DNA of 7,482 nt. Origin: Candidatus Bipolaricaulota bacterium (GTDB lineage Bacteria; Bipolaricaulota; Bipolaricaulia; UBA7950; UBA9294). The stretch spans positions 1-7,482 of the forward strand of contig JAUWNS010000116.1 in NCBI GenBank assembly GCA_030612485.1, given 5' to 3'. A program made the translations under genes and the position numbers. The notes below the pieces were generated by a model. That model worked only from the letters and a program-made list of their open reading frames with translations, was not told the DNA's origin and searched no databases. Below, piece by piece: positions 4,749 through 7,482 of the stretch (its first letter is position 1; each line of letters begins with the position of its first letter).

Positions 4749-5819
4749 TTATGACAGATGGAGAACGGTCTCAATCGCCCGTAACAGTCCTTCGATCTCG
4801 TCGAGTTGCGTATCTCCCATGTGAGCGATACGGAACGTCTTCCCCTTGATATCCCCGTACCCGTTTGAGATGCGAAGATTGTAGTCCTCGGCAAGCATTT
4901 TTATGAGCTGGGTAACATCGATCTCGCGGGTGTTCTTGATACAGGTGAGCGTCTTTGACCAGTACCCTTGCTCAGGGTAGATATCAAAGTACTTCACCGC
5001 CCACGCCTGCACACTCTTCGCCATCGTTGCATGTCGGGCAAAGCGGGCATCCAGTCCCTCCACAAGGAAGTTGTCGAGCTGGGCGTTCAACGCGAACATG
5101 TGGGGAATCGCCGGTGTCGACGGGGTCTGGTTCTTCTTGTGATACTTAAGCATGTGGTTCAGGTTGAAGTAGTAGCTACGCGGGGGAACGTCTTTTGCGC
5201 GGGCAAGCGCGCGCTCACTCACCGCTGCTACGGCAAGGCCGGCAGGGAGCGCAAATGCCTTCTGTACTCCGGCGAGAACGAAGTCAAGTTTCCACGCGTC
5301 GGTCTCGATCTTCACCCCGGCCATCCCACTCACCGCGTCGACAAGAAGGAAGACATCGGGATAGTTGCTCACGACCTCGGCGATCTCCTCTACTGGGTTC
5401 ATCAGCCCGGTGGAAGTTTCGTTTAACACCAGGGTCACCGCGTCGTACTTCCCCGTTTTTAGCTGCTCGTCGATCATCTCCGGCTTGAGTGCCTTATCCC
5501 ACTCGATCACGAACGCGTCGCAGGGAACACCGTTTCCTACGGTGATCTCGTGCCAGCGCTTGGAGAAGGCACCGTTTACCAGGTTCAAACAACGCTTGGC
5601 AACGAGGTTCGTCACCGCTGACTCCATCGCACCGGTTGACGAAGAGGTGAACAGAAAGACGGGGTTCTCCGTGTAGAGGAGCCTCTGTAATTTTGGCTGA
5701 ATCTCAGCATAGAGCTCGGAAAACTCCGGTGTGCGGTGGTGGATCTGCGGGGTCGCCAGCTCTTTCAGGATGTCGGCACGCACCTCGGTTGGCCCCGGGG
5801 TGAACAATCGCTTGTGCAT
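4749..5819 (-). CDS. Class V aminotransferase, AGXT/serine-pyruvate type; likely phosphoserine aminotransferase role
   Basis: This PLP enzyme of the alanine-glyoxylate/serine-pyruvate aminotransferase branch has 356 residues from the preferred start. Numbered from there: TPGPTEV (7-13) is the N-terminal substrate-side motif, SSSTGAME (59-66) holds the cofactor phosphate, Asp161 (LLVDAVSG) contacts the pyridine nitrogen, and Lys187 (GVQKAF) forms the Schiff base. TPSTPAIP (233-240) and Arg330 (FRIAHMGD), which binds the substrate carboxylate, complete the site. I place the start at 5819 because GGAGGT (5824-5829) sits four bases before it; an in-frame ATG at 5831 would itself overlap that site. 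As first gene of the operon with serA, it probably converts phosphohydroxypyruvate to phosphoserine in place of classical SerC, as AGXT-like enzymes do in some archaea and bacteria. Alanine-glyoxylate or serine-pyruvate transamination is the main alternative. Confidence 0.92.
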   Translation of the reverse strand: MHKRLFTPGPTEVRADILKELATPQIHHRTPEFSELYAEIQPKLQRLLYTENPVFLFTSSSTGAMESAVTNLVAKRCLNLVNGAFSKRWHEITVGNGVPCDAFVIEWDKALKPEMIDEQLKTGKYDAVTLVLNETSTGLMNPVEEIAEVVSNYPDVFLLVDAVSGMAGVKIETDAWKLDFVLAGVQKAFALPAGLAVAAVSERALARAKDVPPRSYYFNLNHMLKYHKKNQTPSTPAIPHMFALNAQLDNFLVEGLDARFARHATMAKSVQAWAVKYFDIYPEQGYWSKTLTCIKNTREIDVTQLIKMLAEDYNLRISNGYGDIKGKTFRIAHMGDTQLDEIEGLLRAIETVLHLS

Positions 5820-5823
5820 GATT

Positions 5824-5829
5824 ACCTCC
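5824..5829 (-). promoter_or_regulatory. Ribosome binding site that sets the aminotransferase start
   Basis: On the minus strand GGAGGT is followed after AATC by the ATG at 5819. The upstream in-frame ATG (5831) lies immediately before GGAGGT and has no comparable site of its own. The shorter reading also begins directly at the conserved MHKRLFTPGPTEV N-terminus. Confidence 0.8.
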
Positions 5830-5846
5830 ATGGTATCGGTAAGGCT

Positions 5847-5857
5847 GTCAGACTGAC
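5847..5857. promoter_or_regulatory. 11-bp palindrome in the serine-operon promoter
   Basis: GTCAG-A-CTGAC is a perfect inverted repeat with a one-base centre. It overlaps the end of the proposed -10 and the expected transcription start of the minus-strand operon, where a repressor could act. The regulator is unknown, and a palindrome this short can arise by chance. Confidence 0.3.
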
Positions 5858-5884
5858 TTTACTACCATCATTCCCCGTTTTCAA
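5856..5884 (-). promoter_or_regulatory. Candidate sigma-70-type promoter of the serine operon
   Basis: On the minus strand TTGAAA (5879-5884) and TAAAGT (5856-5861) are separated by 17 bp. They match 5 of 6 and 4 of 6 consensus bases. Transcription would begin near 5849, leaving a leader of about 30 nt before the aminotransferase ATG, too short for a riboswitch. Confidence 0.5.
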
Positions 5885-5961
5885 TGCCAAAATAACCATC
5901 AAGTACGGCGAAAAGAAACAGGATGTGGCTTCAGCTGCGTGGAGAGCGGCACCACTCCCAT

Positions 5962-5990
5962 TTGGTGAACCTTGAGCGGTTTGCTACAAT
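5962..5990 (+). promoter_or_regulatory. Candidate sigma-70-type promoter of lemA
   Basis: TTGGTG (5962-5967) and TACAAT (5985-5990) are separated by exactly 17 bp. Transcription would begin near 5997, giving a leader of about 20 nt that contains AAGGAGG (6006-6012), four bases before the lemA ATG at 6017. Confidence 0.6.
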
Positions 5991-6016
5991 AGGCCTGTAG
6001 AGGAAAAGGAGGGAGC

Positions 6017-6571
6017 ATGAGTGCTGGTTACATTGTAATATTGGTAGGTGCTTTCATCATCGGCTGGGGCGTATTGAACTACAACCGCCTGGTGAAGTTA
6101 CAGGTGCGTGCGGAGGAGTCATGGCGGGATATCGATACGCAACTTAAACGCCGCTGGGATCTGATCCCCAACTTGGTGGAAACGGTGAAGGGCTACGCCA
6201 CTCACGAGAAAGGGGTCTTCGAGCAAGTGACCCTCGCCCGTGCCCGTGCGATCGACGCCTCCTCCCCCAAGGAGCAGGCAGTAGCTGAACAAGGACTAAG
6301 AGGAGCCCTGAAGTCGCTCTTCGCGGTGGTGGAGAACTACCCCGAGCTCAAGGCTAATCAGAACTTTCTTGGCCTGCAACAGACCCTGGAAGAGGTAGAA
6401 GATTCCGTCCAACGTTCCCGCGTCTATTACAATGCCGTCGTGCGCGATCTGAACACCAGCATCCGGATCTTCCCACAGAATGTCATCGCCAACCTCTTCC
6501 ACTTCAAGGAGCGGGAGTTTTACCTGCTCCCCGGGGAAGAGGAACGCAAAGCCCCTAAGGTCAGTTTCTGA
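6017..6571 (+). CDS. lemA: LemA family protein
   Basis: LemA proteins are small bacterial envelope proteins with one N-terminal membrane helix and a long helical domain; their molecular role is not settled. The 184-residue product has the helix at about residues 5-20. The canonical blocks follow: YNRLVKLQ (22-29), WRDIDTQLKRRWDLIPNLVETVKGY (36-60, interface of the first helices), HEKGVFEQVTLARARA (63-78), LFAVVENYPELKANQNFLGLQ (101-121) and SRVYYNAVVRDLNTSIRIFPQNVIA (134-158). Length and motif order are typical and nothing is missing. AAGGAGG lies four bases before the ATG, and a good promoter lies upstream. The stop codon overlaps the next ATG (TGATG), coupling lemA to the DUF2207 gene; this pairing recurs in many bacteria and suggests a shared envelope function. 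The assignment is confident. Confidence 0.96.
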   Translation: MSAGYIVILVGAFIIGWGVLNYNRLVKLQVRAEESWRDIDTQLKRRWDLIPNLVETVKGYATHEKGVFEQVTLARARAIDASSPKEQAVAEQGLRGALKSLFAVVENYPELKANQNFLGLQQTLEEVEDSVQRSRVYYNAVVRDLNTSIRIFPQNVIANLFHFKEREFYLLPGEEERKAPKVSF

Positions 6572-7482
6572 TGCGAAGAGCGTTCGTTCTCTTCGTCCTT
6601 TTCTTCATCCTTATCAGCGGCGTCTCCCTCCTCGCCTCGGCGAGTCTGCGGATCACCAATTTCGCTGCGCAGATCGTGCTCGATGGGGAAGGAACGCTCC
6701 ACGTCGAAGAGAAGTTTGATATCGATTTTTACAGCCCGCATCACGGGATCGAACGCTGGATACCGGTGGCCTACAAGCGCTTCACGGGAGAGAACATCAC
6801 GGTCTCCCTCAAGGTCACTTCGGTCACGCAGGATGGAGGGAGCGTCCCCTACACGACGCGCAGGAGCGGGCAGAACATCCTCATTCGCATCGGTGATCCA
6901 AACCGAACGATCACCGGAACGCACACATACACAATTGTCTACACAGTCGATCGTGCCCTGCTCTTCCGCGATGACTACATTCAGCTCTACTGGAATGTAA
7001 CGGGAAACGAGTGGATGATTCCAATCGATAGGGCGTCGGCAACGATAACCTTGCCGAATACTGTAAATCCTTCCGATGTAGCGACGACATCGTACATCGG
7101 CTACTACGGCAACAACACGCGTCGCAAAGAGGCAACGGTCGATGATCTTGGGCGGTTCGTTTTCACTGCAGGCCTGCTCCTACCACAAGAGGGGCTGACG
7201 ATCGACATGTCCATCCCGCGCGATCAAACAGGGATCGCTGCACCGACCACTTTGCAGCTCACCCTGTGGTTTCTTAATGCGAACAAGTACGCAGCTCTCC
7301 CGATCCTCGTCCTTATTGGGATGTTTCTCTTATGGCTAAAAACGGGAAAGGATCCAAGGAAAGGGACGATCGCCCCGCGCTTCGAGCCCCCGCGTAAGAT
7401 GCATCCTGGCGAGGCCGGGGTGCTGATCGACGACCGTGTCGACTTGCGCGACATCTCAGCGATGGTGATCGGCCTCGCGGTA
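6571..7482 (+). CDS. DUF2207 domain membrane protein (partial, N-terminal part)
   Basis: I translated 304 codons from the ATG at 6571 to the window edge without a stop; the gene continues beyond. Residues 1-24 look like a signal peptide (basic MRR, hydrophobic core, ASA before the likely cut). An extracytoplasmic beta-rich DUF2207 domain follows, with early features typical of the family: ITNFAAQIVLDGEGTLHVEE (28-47) and GIERWIPVAY (59-68). A membrane helix at about 239-257 leads into GKDPRKG (259-265) and a cytoplasmic segment with PPRKMHPGEAGVLID (273-287). This matches the conserved GRDP and PP-x-PAEAG-like region of DUF2207. Complete members are usually over 550 residues with more C-terminal helices, so about half is missing here. 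The start shares one base with the lemA stop. No ribosome binding site is needed if coupled, and none stands out. Function is unknown; context suggests an envelope role together with LemA. Confidence 0.88.
   Translation, partial: MRRAFVLFVLFFILISGVSLLASASLRITNFAAQIVLDGEGTLHVEEKFDIDFYSPHHGIERWIPVAYKRFTGENITVSLKVTSVTQDGGSVPYTTRRSGQNILIRIGDPNRTITGTHTYTIVYTVDRALLFRDDYIQLYWNVTGNEWMIPIDRASATITLPNTVNPSDVATTSYIGYYGNNTRRKEATVDDLGRFVFTAGLLLPQEGLTIDMSIPRDQTGIAAPTTLQLTLWFLNANKYAALPILVLIGMFLLWLKTGKDPRKGTIAPRFEPPRKMHPGEAGVLIDDRVDLRDISAMVIGLAV

Noticed and set aside
4968..5426. A 152-codon plus-strand open frame opposite the aminotransferase
   Set aside because: The minus strand carries an intact PLP enzyme with all key motifs; the plus-strand product has none.
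5820..5849. A riboswitch or attenuator in the serine-operon leader
   Set aside because: The likely leader is only about 30 nt, too short for a known aptamer plus expression platform.

Overview
The window is bacterial chromosomal DNA of moderately high GC (estimated by eye), with tightly packed genes, strong GGAGG-type ribosome binding sites and mostly housekeeping or membrane functions. The species is not certain. A short phosphoglycerate dehydrogenase, an AGXT-like class V aminotransferase and a DUF1015 protein sit in one operon, a grouping I recall from Thermotogae, Clostridia and deep-branching uncultured lineages. Together with the intergenic micro-repeats this makes a Bipolaricaulota/Acetothermia-like or Thermotogae-adjacent organism possible. 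That placement is a low-confidence inference.

Layout: (1) 1-1167, minus strand: a two-gene unit, a DUF502 membrane protein followed by accD (acetyl-CoA carboxylase carboxyltransferase beta), which runs off the left edge. (2) 1168-1229: a short divergent promoter region with back-to-back -10 elements. (3) 1230-1790, plus strand: a small membrane-anchored lytic transglycosylase. (4) 1791-2502: about 710 bp without a gene, between two convergent genes. It is a patchwork of degenerate tandem micro-repeats with 7-, 8- and 9-bp periods plus inverted repeats. (5) 2503-5819, minus strand: a three-gene operon read as class V aminotransferase, then D-3-phosphoglycerate dehydrogenase, then DUF1015. The gaps are 9-11 bp and each ribosome binding site overlaps the stop codon of the gene before. 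(6) 5820-6016: a divergent promoter region. (7) 6017-7482, plus strand: lemA, translationally coupled (TGATG) to a DUF2207 membrane protein that runs off the right edge.

How the genes work together: the aminotransferase and dehydrogenase are the natural pair for the phosphorylated serine pathway (3-phosphoglycerate to phosphohydroxypyruvate to O-phosphoserine). No serB phosphatase is present here. The third gene, DUF1015, carries a DGHHR motif like that of ParB/SerK-superfamily proteins, so it is a candidate for a step between O-phosphoserine and serine. The left operon concerns fatty-acid synthesis and the membrane, the transglycosylase concerns the cell wall, and LemA/DUF2207 form a recurrent envelope pair of unknown function.

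The two observations most worth following are the DUF1015/serine hypothesis and the multi-period micro-repeat mosaic at 1791-2502. Two gene starts are also worth correcting or checking: the aminotransferase (5819, not 5831) and the transglycosylase (1230 versus 1266/1272).
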